Notes under the pieces: generated by a model
Databases searched by the model: none
What the model was told of the DNA's origin: nothing
What the model saw: only the letters and a program-made list of their open reading frames with translations
Translations under genes and position numbers: made by a program
Shown: positions 18,482-26,763 of the stretch, piece after piece
Position numbering within the stretch: position 1 is the first letter of the stretch
Layout: each line of letters begins with the position of its first letter
From: Flavobacterium enshiense
Lineage (GTDB): Bacteria; Bacteroidota; Bacteroidia; Flavobacteriales; Flavobacteriaceae
Reading direction: 5' to 3'
DNA: 64,000 bases
Assembly: GCF_022836875.1 (NCBI RefSeq)
Contig: NZ_CP090376.1
Span: 434,001-498,000, forward strand

Positions 18482-18750
18482 AGTATGCTGACTTTTATAG
18501 GATTAAAAATTGATTAATTAACTAGATTGGGGTTTACAAAGATTGTTATTTGAATTGTAAAAAGAAAGTCAAACTTATTCACAATTTGACCGAGTTTTTA
18601 ACAATGAAGAATTTTCTTTCTGACTTAAATTTTACATCATAAAACACTGTTTTTCAGTATTTTACAAATATACACCTTTTTTGGTATTTCACCAAAAACA
18701 CAGTAAAAACAAAGGCTCAAAAGCTTATTAACAATCTAAAAAATGAGGGC

Positions 18751-19317
18751 TTATTTTTCAAGTTCTTCGGCTACTTTTTCCAATTCCGAATACCACTCCT
18801 GACCAAATTTTCGAACAAGAGCTTCCTTGACAAATTTGTATACCGGAACCCCCAGTTCTTTTCCAAGTGAACAGGCATCATCGCAAATATGCCATTTATG
18901 ATAATTCACCGCAGAAAACTCTGAAAACTCCTTAACACGGACAGGATATAAATGACAGGAAACCGGTTTTTTCCAGTCGACCAAACCTTGATTATAAGCC
19001 TGCTCGATACCACAAAGCGCGGTCTTTCCGTCGAAAATCACATATGCACAATCAGCACCGTCTATAAGTGTCGTCTCAAACTCACCGTCTTCTCCCACTA
19101 CAAAAGTACCTTGCTCCTCGATGGCCGCAATGCCTTCCGGACGCAAAAAGGGTTTTACTTTCGGGAAAATTTCGGCTAAAATTTTTGTTTCTTCTTCCGT
19201 TAAAGGTGCACCGGCATCTCCATCCACACAACAAGCCCCTTTACAAGCAGACAAATTGCACACAAACTCCTTCTCTAAAATCTCCTCCGACACTATGGTT
19301 TTCCCTAACTGAAACAT
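18751..19317 (-). CDS. DUF3109 family protein (Cys-rich)
   Basis: A 188-residue protein of the DUF3109 family. The N-terminus carries a dense cysteine cluster (FVCNLSACKGACCVDGDAG), and further cysteines follow in DGADCAYVIFDGKTALCGIE, PVSCHLYPVRV and HICDDACSLG. This pattern resembles the YkgJ-type CxxxC...CC clusters thought to bind zinc or an iron-sulfur centre. The ATG at 19317 (MFQLGKTIVSEEIL) is chosen because a start at 19362 would add 15 atypical residues and place the promoter inside the gene. The exact function is unknown. Confidence 0.88.
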   Translation of the reverse strand: MFQLGKTIVSEEILEKEFVCNLSACKGACCVDGDAGAPLTEEETKILAEIFPKVKPFLRPEGIAAIEEQGTFVVGEDGEFETTLIDGADCAYVIFDGKTALCGIEQAYNQGLVDWKKPVSCHLYPVRVKEFSEFSAVNYHKWHICDDACSLGKELGVPVYKFVKEALVRKFGQEWYSELEKVAEELEK

Positions 19318-19338
19318 AATTAAAACTTGTATTTGCCG

Positions 19339-19346
19339 CAAAGTTA
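19339..19346 (-). promoter_or_regulatory. DUF3109 gene promoter -7 element
   Basis: On the minus strand TAACTTTG matches TAnnTTTG, 21 bases upstream of the chosen start at 19317. Confidence 0.5.
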
Positions 19347-19420
19347 CAAAGTTTAAAACCATATTTTCCTAAATATCAAAAATTAACGATTTATTAGTTA
19401 AATTTAGTTTCGGAAAGAAA

Positions 19421-19428
19421 TACTTTTG
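19421..19428 (+). promoter_or_regulatory. marC-like gene promoter -7 element
   Basis: TACTTTTG matches TAnnTTTG, 24 bases upstream of the ATG at 19453. It overlaps the upstream in-frame TTG at 19426 and so argues against that start. Confidence 0.5.
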
Positions 19429-19452
19429 CGCCATCAAAAAAACCACAGCCTT

Positions 19453-20028
19453 ATGGGATTTGACTGGAAAGAAATTTTAACGATCGGAATGGTACTTTTT
19501 GCGGTAATCGACATTGTGGGAACGATTCCCATCATAGTGGATTTGCGCACGAAAGTGGGACACATTCAATCGGAAAAAGCATCGATTGTCTCAGGAATCA
19601 TCATGATTACCTTTCTTTTTGTAGGGGAAGAAATCCTGAAATTCATGGGAGTGGATGTAAAATCCTTTGCAGTGGCCGGTTCCTTTATATTGTTTTTTCT
19701 GGCACTCGAAATGATCCTAGGCATAAGTATATACAAAGATGAAGAACCCAAAACAGCCAGCATTGTCCCTTTGGCCTTTCCCCTCATAGCCGGGGCAGGG
19801 ACCATGACCACTTTGCTTTCCCTTCGAGCACAATACGCATCGATAAACATTGTAATCGCGATTCTCATCAACATCATCATTGTTTATGTCGTATTAAAAT
19901 TATCCGGGAAAATCGAACATTTGTTAGGAAAAACAGGTCTTGGCGTTATCCGAAAAGTCTTTGGCGTAATACTTTTAGCCATTGCTGTTAAATTATTTGC
20001 CGGCAATGTTAAAGGTTTGTTCGTTTAG
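19453..20028 (+). CDS. MarC family integral membrane protein
   Basis: A 191-residue inner-membrane protein with five or six predicted transmembrane helices, for example VLFAVIDIVGTIPIIVDL, ITFLFVGEEILKFMGV and VAGSFILFFLALEMIL. The family signature regions around VPLAFPLIAGAGTMTTLLSL are present. MarC proteins were named for the E. coli mar locus but have no proven role in drug resistance, and their transport function is unknown. The start at 19453 (MGFDWKEILTIG) fits the family. Confidence 0.88.
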   Translation: MGFDWKEILTIGMVLFAVIDIVGTIPIIVDLRTKVGHIQSEKASIVSGIIMITFLFVGEEILKFMGVDVKSFAVAGSFILFFLALEMILGISIYKDEEPKTASIVPLAFPLIAGAGTMTTLLSLRAQYASINIVIAILINIIIVYVVLKLSGKIEHLLGKTGLGVIRKVFGVILLAIAVKLFAGNVKGLFV

Positions 20029-20148
20029 CCAGATTTTTACTAATTTCACCTATTATTTGACAGCTTTCCAAAAGCACGCGATTTTCCTTACCAAAGACAA
20101 CGCATACACAAATTACATCAAATACGTTTAACAAATTAAATAGCAAAA

Positions 20149-20349
20149 ATGAAAATTTTTACCTATATCATGATTGCCCTAGCCTTAGGTCTGGTTATTT
20201 TCAACGTTACATTACTTGATTTCAAGAACCTTTTCGAAGGCAACAGTTTAGTCGCATTGATCGGAATTGCCGCTTCATTATGCGCGGTTTGCATTTTATT
20301 GATTTTCCGTATGTCAAAACTGATTGACGAGAAAACCCGAGGAAATTAA
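20149..20349 (+). CDS. Small membrane protein of unknown function
   Basis: A 66-residue protein with two hydrophobic helices (IFTYIMIALALGLVIFNVTL and SLVALIGIAASLCAVCILLI) and a short charged C-terminus. It ends 3 bases before the next gene, so the two are probably translated together. Small two-helix proteins like this are common in Flavobacteriaceae and are usually uncharacterised. The 120 bases between MarC and this gene show no other feature. Confidence 0.75.
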   Translation: MKIFTYIMIALALGLVIFNVTLLDFKNLFEGNSLVALIGIAASLCAVCILLIFRMSKLIDEKTRGN

Positions 20350-20352
20350 TTT

Positions 20353-20961
20353 ATGTTTGACGTCCTTATCATTGGTGGCGGCGTTTCAGGTGTTTCCTGT
20401 GCCCTGATTTTGGGGTCTGCCCGTAAAAAAGCTTTTGCTGCCGAAAAACAAATCGGAATCATAACCCATCAGAAAGCATCCTCATTACAGGATGCTATTT
20501 TTCATAATGCATATGGGATCCCGAATGGGAAATTAGGTTCCGAGTTACTAACTGAGAGTACGCACCATTTAGCGGATATCTATCCGCATGTTCAACAGAT
20601 AGAAGACGAGAAAGCACTTAAAGTAGAAGGGGAAGCCGGAAATTTTACCGTCCACACCAATAAAAAATCGTACACTTCAAAAAATATTGTGGTTGCTATT
20701 GGCTCTTCCAATCTGTTTGCAATTGAAGGCTTAATGCACTACATCGAACCGCACAAAAAATCGTTGGCTGAAAAAAACCGAATCCAACTCAAAAACATCG
20801 ACCATAAGGTTGCAGACGGTATTTACGTTTGCGGTACCTTGGCCGGACACCGCAGCCAGCTCACCATAGCTGCCGGAAGCGGAGCCGCAGTAGCAACAGA
20901 CTTGTTGGTTTTGTGGAATGACGGCATTGAAACACATTCACACGACAGCATCCGTAAATAA
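20353..20961 (+). CDS. Short NAD(P)/FAD-dependent oxidoreductase
   Basis: A 202-residue protein with an N-terminal dinucleotide-binding fold (DVLIIGGGVSGVSCALILGSARKKAFA) and a later FAD-contact segment (VADGIYVCGTLAGHRSQLTIAAGSGAAVATDLL) like that of thioredoxin-reductase-type flavoproteins. It is much shorter than the usual 300 residues because the separate NAD(P)H-binding domain with its CxxC is missing, leaving essentially the FAD domain. It may take electrons from a partner. It is coupled to the small membrane protein upstream and is followed by a terminator. Confidence 0.8.
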   Translation: MFDVLIIGGGVSGVSCALILGSARKKAFAAEKQIGIITHQKASSLQDAIFHNAYGIPNGKLGSELLTESTHHLADIYPHVQQIEDEKALKVEGEAGNFTVHTNKKSYTSKNIVVAIGSSNLFAIEGLMHYIEPHKKSLAEKNRIQLKNIDHKVADGIYVCGTLAGHRSQLTIAAGSGAAVATDLLVLWNDGIETHSHDSIRK

Positions 20962-20963
20962 AT

Positions 20964-21000
20964 CAAAAAAGGGTTTTCGTATTTGGAAAACCCTTTTTCT
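20964..21000. terminator. Bidirectional terminator between FAD protein and S41 protease
   Basis: AAAAAGGGTTTTC and GAAAACCCTTTTT pair with a 7-base loop, with A and T tracts on the two sides. It separates convergent genes. Confidence 0.9.
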
Positions 21001-22575
21001 TTATTTCTTTTTCAATACTGTTTTTATCATCGCATCTTCTTTCAGCACCATCTCGAAATACTTGCTTTCATCGAACAGCTGTCTTGCAAATTCAGCAGCT
21101 ATAAACCGTTTTACAGTTGGTTTCTGATTATCCATATTAATAACCAATCCGCTTTTCGAAATATAGCTTTTGAAGTTCTGGAAGTACACATCCGTCGCCT
21201 CTAATTTTTGCACTAATTGAGGAAACGTAAGGTTTTGGAATACTTTTCGATCTTTATCCAATTGTTCAAAGACGAAGTAACTCAGCAGTCCGGATTGCAT
21301 CAACATCCCTAAAGCCTCATCGCCGTGACCGCCTTCAATCGGCACAAAAACATCGGGAATTATCCCTCCGCCACCATAAACGATACGCCCTTTTTTGGTC
21401 TTGAACTTTAAACTGTCGGCCACTTTTATACTGTCAGCAGCAAAAAGCTCCCCACTCACAAAACGTTTTTGAAAATCATTAAAATATTCTTCCGTCCCAT
21501 GATTATAAGGCTTTTGGATTGAACGTCCCGAAGGCGTATAATATCTCGCCACCGTTAATCGCACCGCCGAACCATCACCCAATGGTATTTCTTTTTGCAC
21601 CAGACCTTTTCCAAAAGAACGACGTCCTACAATAGTACCTCTGTCGTTATCCTGAATGGCACCAGCCAAAATCTCGCTCGCCGAGGCCGTATTTTCGTTG
21701 ATCAGCACATAGACTTTTCCGTTCTCGAAATTCCCGGCTTCTGTAGCATAGGTCTTATCGATATTGCCTTTTTTATTTTTTGTTTTTACAATGAGTTCGT
21801 CATTCTTGAGGAATTCGTCGGCTATCTCGTCTGCCATTTCCATATAACCGCCTCCATTGTCGCGAACATCAACAATAAGCTCCGTTGCTCCTTGTTTTTT
21901 TAATCCAAGCAAACCGTTATGAAATTCTTTATAGGTGGTTTCGGCAAAACGGTTAACTTTAATGTAACCGGTCTTCTTATCCAACATAGTGGCAATATCC
22001 ACGCTTTTTATCGGTATGACTCCTCGGGTAATAGTAACGTTGAATTTTTTATTTTCTGATTTTCTATAGATGGTCAGTTGCACTTTCGAACCTTCTTCCC
22101 CTTTCAGTTTTGAAAACAAACTGTCGCTTGGCAATTTCCTTCCGAAGAGTTTTGTTTTACCGGCGTACAGAATTCGGTCACCGGCTTTTAATCCGGCTGC
22201 TTCCGATGGCCCTTTTTCAATCGGCTTAATGATGGCAACCGTATCGTTATACATATAGAAATTTACACCAATACCCACAAAATCTCCCTTCATGCTTTGG
22301 GACACCTGCTCCATTTCGCCTTTCGCAATGTATACCGAATGCGGATCCAGTTTCTCCAGGATTCCGTTTACCGTCAAATCTACAATCGAATCGGTATTCA
22401 CATCATCAACATACTCGCTTTCAATTAGTTCGATAAGCTTATTCAGCTTGCTTCGGTTCGAATTCGACGTAAATCCTCTGCCTGGTCCCGAAAAATTCAG
22501 GTAACCACCAATGAGTACGCCCACCGCCAAAGCCGTTGCAAGAATAATCGGCAAGTATATTTTTTTAACTCTCAT
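21001..22575 (-). CDS. S41 family peptidase (carboxy-terminal processing protease, CtpA-like)
   Basis: A 524-residue periplasmic serine protease anchored by an N-terminal helix (IYLPIILATALAVGVLIGGY). A PDZ domain lies near residues 90-175 (GVNFYMYNDTVAIIKPIEKGPSEAAGLKAGD). The S41 catalytic domain has the Ser in NENTASASEILAGAI near residue 300 and the Lys in GRRSFGKGLVQ near residue 325. A C-terminal extension of about 150 residues is typical of Bacteroidota members. It probably degrades or trims envelope proteins at their C-termini. It starts 6 bases after the dCMP-deaminase-like gene, in an operon with HupE/UreJ. Confidence 0.93.
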   Translation of the reverse strand: MRVKKIYLPIILATALAVGVLIGGYLNFSGPGRGFTSNSNRSKLNKLIELIESEYVDDVNTDSIVDLTVNGILEKLDPHSVYIAKGEMEQVSQSMKGDFVGIGVNFYMYNDTVAIIKPIEKGPSEAAGLKAGDRILYAGKTKLFGRKLPSDSLFSKLKGEEGSKVQLTIYRKSENKKFNVTITRGVIPIKSVDIATMLDKKTGYIKVNRFAETTYKEFHNGLLGLKKQGATELIVDVRDNGGGYMEMADEIADEFLKNDELIVKTKNKKGNIDKTYATEAGNFENGKVYVLINENTASASEILAGAIQDNDRGTIVGRRSFGKGLVQKEIPLGDGSAVRLTVARYYTPSGRSIQKPYNHGTEEYFNDFQKRFVSGELFAADSIKVADSLKFKTKKGRIVYGGGGIIPDVFVPIEGGHGDEALGMLMQSGLLSYFVFEQLDKDRKVFQNLTFPQLVQKLEATDVYFQNFKSYISKSGLVINMDNQKPTVKRFIAAEFARQLFDESKYFEMVLKEDAMIKTVLKKK

Positions 22576-22581
22576 TATCTC

Positions 22582-23016
22582 TTAATCCAAATCCAATTCA
22601 GTAATGATATCTACCTCAACACCGGCTTTTCTCAAAAAATCCAATCCGGAATCGTCCTTATACCCTTCGTGATATACCACACGTTTCACACCCGACTGAT
22701 GAATCAGTTTACTGCATTCCTTGCAAGGCGAAAGCGTAATATACAACGTAGCTCCTTCACACGACTGGGTGGAACGGGCCACTTTGGAAATCGCATTAGC
22801 CTCGGCATGAAGCACATACCATTTAGTCAGCCCTTCATCATCTTCACAGCAATTTTCAAACCCTGATGGTGTCCCATTGTATCCATCGGAAATAATCATT
22901 CGGTCTTTTACTATAATTGCTCCTACTTTTTTGCGCTGACAATAGGACAATTGCCCCCATTCTTTAGCAATGCGCAAATAAGCTTTATCGTATTTTTCTT
23001 TCTTCTCTACTTTCAT
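22582..23016 (-). CDS. dCMP deaminase family protein (ComEB-like)
   Basis: A 144-residue zinc deaminase of the deoxycytidylate deaminase type, which would supply dUMP for thymidylate synthesis. Zinc ligands are in VLHAEANAISKVA near residue 70 and SPCKECSKLIHQSGVKRVVY near residue 97. The N-terminal AKEWGQLSYCQRKKVGAIIVKDRMIISDGYNGTP is characteristic. The start at 23016 (MKVEKKEKYDKAYL) is preferred to 23049, because the latter would overlap the upstream gene by 26 bases and add non-conserved residues. It belongs to the HupE-deaminase-S41 operon. Confidence 0.88.
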   Translation of the reverse strand: MKVEKKEKYDKAYLRIAKEWGQLSYCQRKKVGAIIVKDRMIISDGYNGTPSGFENCCEDDEGLTKWYVLHAEANAISKVARSTQSCEGATLYITLSPCKECSKLIHQSGVKRVVYHEGYKDDSGLDFLRKAGVEVDIITELDLD

Positions 23017-23023
23017 TATCAAA

Positions 23024-23617
23024 TTATCTGTTCCAAATATCACTTTCAATTATCATCGGCAGCACAACTCCGGCCACAAAAGCCGACATAACCAAAGACC
23101 AGTCCCGTTTTGAAAACCTGAAAAACGTCTGCACAATATAGGATATTATCAAAACCGCTAACACTACTATAATCTGTGCCGCTTCAATTCCTACGGCAAA
23201 TTCCAATGTTGGAACCAATTTTTCGGTAGCACTCCCCGGCAGTATCGATTTAAAATAGCTTGAAAAACCTAATCCGTGAATGATCCCAAAAAAAACCGTT
23301 ACCATGGCTATAAACGTAATGCTTTCGTTTTTACCCGATTTTCCCGCCGTAAACAAATTAAACAAAGCAGTAACTAAAATAGTAATTGGAATTAAAAACT
23401 CTACCAGTCCGGGTTTGATGTAAACCACACCAAAAACAGAAAGAATCAGTGACAATGTATGACCAAGCGTAAACAATGACACCAGTATAAGTACTCTTTT
23501 CCAGTCTTTAAAGGCATATGGAGTAACCAGGGCAATCAGAAACAATATATGATCGTAAGCATTAATATCCAGCACATGATGCAGGCCGATATTAAAATAC
23601 GTTAGAAATTCGGACAT
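23024..23617 (-). CDS. HupE/UreJ family membrane protein
   Basis: A 197-residue membrane protein with five or more transmembrane helices. The segment HHVLDINAYDHILFLIALV near the N-terminus carries conserved His/Asp residues, and GIIHGLGFSSYFKSILPG is the second family signature. HupE/UreJ proteins are secondary nickel or cobalt transporters in other bacteria. No hydrogenase or urease gene is nearby, so the substrate here is uncertain, and a general metal-import role is possible. It is first in its operon. Confidence 0.85.
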   Translation of the reverse strand: MSEFLTYFNIGLHHVLDINAYDHILFLIALVTPYAFKDWKRVLILVSLFTLGHTLSLILSVFGVVYIKPGLVEFLIPITILVTALFNLFTAGKSGKNESITFIAMVTVFFGIIHGLGFSSYFKSILPGSATEKLVPTLEFAVGIEAAQIIVVLAVLIISYIVQTFFRFSKRDWSLVMSAFVAGVVLPMIIESDIWNR

Positions 23618-23645
23618 TCAAAACAGTTTTTTAAGATTGGGTTAT

Positions 23646-23653
23646 CAAACTTA
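23646..23653 (-). promoter_or_regulatory. HupE/UreJ operon promoter -7 element
   Basis: On the minus strand TAAGTTTG matches TAnnTTTG, 28 bases before the ATG at 23617. Confidence 0.5.
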
Positions 23654-23727
23654 CAACTTATTTTGATAATTGCTTTCTTCCGTTAAGAAAAGCTTACCAA
23701 TTTAATCCGAAGGAAACAGAAAATTCG

Positions 23728-23735
23728 TAAATTTG
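23728..23735 (+). promoter_or_regulatory. TerB-like gene promoter -7 element
   Basis: TAAATTTG matches TAnnTTTG, 22 bases before the ATG at 23758. Confidence 0.5.
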
Positions 23736-23757
23736 AGTTAAACAAAAACACACATCT

Positions 23758-24189
23758 ATGTCAATTTCAGATTTATTTGATAGCGAATTCAAGAGTCGTA
23801 ACAAAGGTCATTTCTCTGCTATTGTAAGAGTAGCCATGGCCGATGGCGACATGAGTACCGAAGCAAAGGCGTTCCTGGACAAGCTTGCAGTCAAACTGGA
23901 GATTTCCAAAGACGAATACGAGGAAATCATGGAAAACCCCATGAAATACCCCATTAACGCACCGTCCATTTATATTCACCGACTGGAGCGCTTATATGAT
24001 TTATCCCGAATGGTATTTGTCGACCACGTTTTGGGTCCAAAACAAAAGGACCTCTTGGCAAAATTTGCTTTAGCCCTTGGTTTCACTCCGGGCAACGTAA
24101 AATTAATTGTTGAAAAAGCATTATCCCTTTTGGTACTAAATGTAGATCTGGATACATTTTTATATGAGATGCAGCACATGAATAAATAA
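23758..24189 (+). CDS. TerB-like helical protein
   Basis: A 143-residue, mostly helical cytoplasmic protein. The segment FSAIVRVAMADGDMSTEAKAFLDKLAVKLEIS matches the start of the TerB/DjlA-N fold, in which acidic residues after 'MADGD' bind metal. TerB-family proteins were named from tellurite-resistance operons, but stand-alone chromosomal ones usually have no such role. There are no other ter genes in the window. It is a single-gene transcript with its own promoter and terminator. Confidence 0.75.
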   Translation: MSISDLFDSEFKSRNKGHFSAIVRVAMADGDMSTEAKAFLDKLAVKLEISKDEYEEIMENPMKYPINAPSIYIHRLERLYDLSRMVFVDHVLGPKQKDLLAKFALALGFTPGNVKLIVEKALSLLVLNVDLDTFLYEMQHMNK

Positions 24190-24190
24190 A

Positions 24191-24215
24191 AAAACTCCCG
24201 GAATCGGGAGTTTTT
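24191..24215. terminator. Bidirectional terminator between TerB-like gene and fbp
   Basis: AAAACTCCCG and CGGGAGTTTT form a perfect 10-bp stem with a 4-base loop and flanking A/T tracts, between convergent genes. Confidence 0.92.
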
Positions 24216-24218
24216 ATT

Positions 24219-25226
24219 TTACTTGTATTTCGTCATAAATTCTTCTGCCTTTTCCACCATGTTCTGGCTTCCGCAGAAAAACGGAACTCTTTGATGCAGT
24301 TCGGTTGGTTTTATTTCCATGATTCTTTGATAACCGTCTGAAGCCTTTCCTCCTGCCTGTTCTGCAATAAAAGCCATCGGATTACATTCGTACAACAAAC
24401 GCAGTTTTCCTTTTGGAGCTTTTGAACTTGTCGGATAAATATAGACACCACCTTTAATCATATTTCGGTGGAAATCGGATACCAAACTACCAATATAGCG
24501 AGAAGTATACGGACGATCGCCTTCTTCCATCTGACAATATTTGATATAATCTTTCACTCCTTGCGGGAAGTGGATATAATTTCCTTCATTTACCGAATAA
24601 ATCTTACCGTCTTTAGGATATTGCATGTTTGGGTGCGAAAGGTAGAACGTTCCGATTGCCGGATTCAATGTAAATCCGTTTACGCCGTGTCCGGTAGTAT
24701 ACACCAACATAGTTGACGTACCGTAAATTACATAACCCGCTGCCACTTGCTGGTCGCCTGGCTGTAAAAAATCTTCCAAGGTAACCGGGGTTCCGATAGG
24801 TGTTACTCTTCGGTATACCGAAAAAATGGTCCCTACAGAAACATTCACATCGATATTAGAAGACCCGTCCAAAGGATCCATCAGAACCACATATTTATTA
24901 TTATCGTCTCCAGCTTTTCCGTGAATCGCAATAAAATCATCATTTTCTTCTGAAGCAATACCACAAACGATTTCACGGTTGATCAACGTCTGAATAAAAA
25001 CCTCATTGGCATAAACGTCTAATTTCTGCTGGTCTTCACCCTGCACATTCTGCTCTCCGGCTGCTCCAACAATATCAACCAAACCGGCTTTATTTACTTT
25101 ATAATTTACTACCTTTGCAGCCAAACGGATAGCATTGATAATACGTGATAATTCTCCGGAGGAATACTTAAATTCCTCTTGTTTTTCGATGATAAACTCA
25201 CCTAAGGTATTTTTGCGCTGTTTCAT
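24219..25226 (-). CDS. fbp: Class I fructose-1,6-bisphosphatase
   Basis: A 335-residue gluconeogenic phosphatase that converts fructose 1,6-bisphosphate to fructose 6-phosphate. The metal-binding signature [20 protein letters not shown] is near residue 120, and [10 protein letters not shown] precedes it. The substrate region has [22 protein letters not shown] and [22 protein letters not shown]. The start at 25226 ([16 protein letters not shown]) gives the normal class I length. The in-frame starts at 25265 and 25235 would add a non-homologous N-terminus. It is divergent from the M48 protease gene. Confidence 0.95.
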   Translation of the reverse strand: MKQRKNTLGEFIIEKQEEFKYSSGELSRIINAIRLAAKVVNYKVNKAGLVDIVGAAGEQNVQGEDQQKLDVYANEVFIQTLINREIVCGIASEENDDFIAIHGKAGDDNNKYVVLMDPLDGSSNIDVNVSVGTIFSVYRRVTPIGTPVTLEDFLQPGDQQVAAGYVIYGTSTMLVYTTGHGVNGFTLNPAIGTFYLSHPNMQYPKDGKIYSVNEGNYIHFPQGVKDYIKYCQMEEGDRPYTSRYIGSLVSDFHRNMIKGGVYIYPTSSKAPKGKLRLLYECNPMAFIAEQAGGKASDGYQRIMEIKPTELHQRVPFFCGSQNMVEKAEEFMTKYK

Positions 25227-25361
25227 TGTTAGCATGTCATTTTTGCAGTTGCAAATATTAATCATATTTTTGATTTTTAAAGCAACTTTTTCAAATAATA
25301 TTCACTTCTGAACGAATATAAAAATAAATATTAATGTGTTCCATCTTAATATAATTTCGAT

Positions 25362-26207
25362 ATGAAAAAAACACCTTTACTTCTTGCTACATTATTTGCG
25401 GTTTTAGGATTGCAAACTGTTAGTGCACAAATCAATTTAGGAGAAAAAGCTTTAGGAGCGGTTCAAAAAGGAGTTACCGGCCTTACTTTTAGCGATGCCG
25501 ATGCTGCAAACCTTTCCAGAGAAGCGGTTGCCAAAATGGACAAGGAAAATCCGGTAGCCGACGACAAAGATCCTTACGCCATCCGCTTAAAGAGAGTTTT
25601 CGGAAAACACGCCAGCGAAAAAGGCTTGACACTTAACTTCAAAGTGTACAAATTAAAAGAAGTAAATGCGTTTGCAACCGCCGACGGAAGCGTAAGAGTC
25701 TTCTCCGGACTGATGGACATCATGGACGACAACGAACTTTTAGCCGTAATCGGACATGAAATCGGACACGTAGCCAATCACGATTCTAGAGACGCCATAA
25801 AGACAGCCTATCAGAAAGAAGCTTTAACCGATGCTGCTGCTTCACAATCTGCCAGTGTAGCAAAAGTTACCGACAGTCAGTTAGCCAAAATAGGCAGCGC
25901 GGTTATCGACAGCCAATACAGCCAGAAACAGGAATCGGATGCCGATATGTATTCGTATGATTTCATGAAACGTAACGGATACAATGTGAATGCTGTCGAA
26001 TCGGCTTTTACCATTCTTGCCAAATTAAGTGAAGGACAACAATCCTCTTTCATTGAAAGAATGATGAGTTCTCACCCTGATCCAAAAAAGAGAGCTGCCA
26101 ATGCAAAAGCCAGAGCTGAGAAAGACGGCTTATACAAGCCTTACGTAAAACAAACGGCAAAACCGGCAGCCAAAAAGACTACAACAACTAAGAAAAAGAA
26201 AAAATAA
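25362..26207 (+). CDS. M48 family metalloprotease (secreted, LoiP/YggG-like)
   Basis: A 281-residue periplasmic or outer-membrane-associated zinc protease. The signal peptide is MKKTPLLLATLFAVLGLQTVSAQ. The catalytic motif is VIGHEIGHVANHD near residue 133, with the third ligand in QESDADMYSYDFMKRNGYN near residue 190. The C-terminal SSHPDPKKRAANAKAR is common in this family, and a lysine-rich tail ends the protein. It has no transmembrane helices of the HtpX type. It probably takes part in envelope protein quality control. The GNAT gene follows after 4 bases. Confidence 0.92.
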   Translation: MKKTPLLLATLFAVLGLQTVSAQINLGEKALGAVQKGVTGLTFSDADAANLSREAVAKMDKENPVADDKDPYAIRLKRVFGKHASEKGLTLNFKVYKLKEVNAFATADGSVRVFSGLMDIMDDNELLAVIGHEIGHVANHDSRDAIKTAYQKEALTDAAASQSASVAKVTDSQLAKIGSAVIDSQYSQKQESDADMYSYDFMKRNGYNVNAVESAFTILAKLSEGQQSSFIERMMSSHPDPKKRAANAKARAEKDGLYKPYVKQTAKPAAKKTTTTKKKKK

Positions 26208-26211
26208 AACA

Positions 26212-26685
26212 ATGCTCATCAGGAAAGGAACAGAAAAAGACATGCCGGCCGTATTGGATTTAATCCGCGAACTGGCTGTTTTCGAAAAGGAACCCGATGC
26301 CGTAGTGGTTACTGCAGCCGATTTGGTAAGCGACGGTTTTGGCACCAATCCATTATTCCACACTTTCATTGCAGAAGTGGATGGTGACATTGTAGGCATG
26401 GCATTGTATTATTACCGATATTCGACCTGGAAGGGAAAAACCATTCACTTGGAGGACCTTATCGTAAAAGAAAAGATGCGTGGTACCGGTTTGGGAATCG
26501 CCCTTTATACCGAAATCATGAAACAAGGAAAAGCCAACGGTGTCCGAAGAATCGAATGGAATGTATTGGACTGGAATCAGAACGCCATTGATTTCTATGA
26601 AAAATCGGGAGCAAAAGTATTGGACGACTGGAGAGTGGTCCAAATGAACGAAGAAGGAATTGAAGCCTTTTTAAATGGCAACTAA
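26212..26685 (+). CDS. GNAT acetyltransferase, spermidine/spermine N1-acetyltransferase-like
   Basis: A 157-residue GNAT protein resembling diamine (SSAT) acetyltransferases. The segment YYYRYSTWKGKTIHLEDLIVKEKMRGTGLGIALYTEIM contains the SSAT-type 'STWxGkxihLEDL' followed by the acetyl-CoA loop RGTGLG. A later WNVLDWNQNAIDFYEKSGA matches the family's 'VLDWN..AI.FY...GA'. Polyamines or thialysine are likely substrates, but this cannot be settled from the sequence alone. It is coupled to the M48 gene. Confidence 0.85.
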   Translation: MLIRKGTEKDMPAVLDLIRELAVFEKEPDAVVVTAADLVSDGFGTNPLFHTFIAEVDGDIVGMALYYYRYSTWKGKTIHLEDLIVKEKMRGTGLGIALYTEIMKQGKANGVRRIEWNVLDWNQNAIDFYEKSGAKVLDDWRVVQMNEEGIEAFLNGN

Positions 26686-26701
26686 CTATATTTAACAACG
26701 A

Positions 26702-26749
26702 TCAATCCCAAAGGGTGATTTCGGATTGCGAAGTGATTTTCGGGATTGA
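26702..26749 (+). other. Imperfect long hairpin upstream of aspartate kinase
   Basis: TCAATCCC (26702-26709) pairs with GGGATTGA (26742-26749). An inner stem, ATTTCG (26718-26723) with CGAAGT (26729-26734), closes a 5-base loop. It ends 14 bases before the aspartate kinase ATG and is followed by ATTTTT. It may be a weak terminator for the GNAT gene or a structured leader of the kinase mRNA. Confidence 0.45.
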
Positions 26750-26763
26750 AATTTTTAAACAAC

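Noticed and set aside
18482-18750. NrdR boxes upstream of nrdB
   Set aside because: AT-rich partial palindromes occur, but I could not find two properly spaced copies of the consensus.
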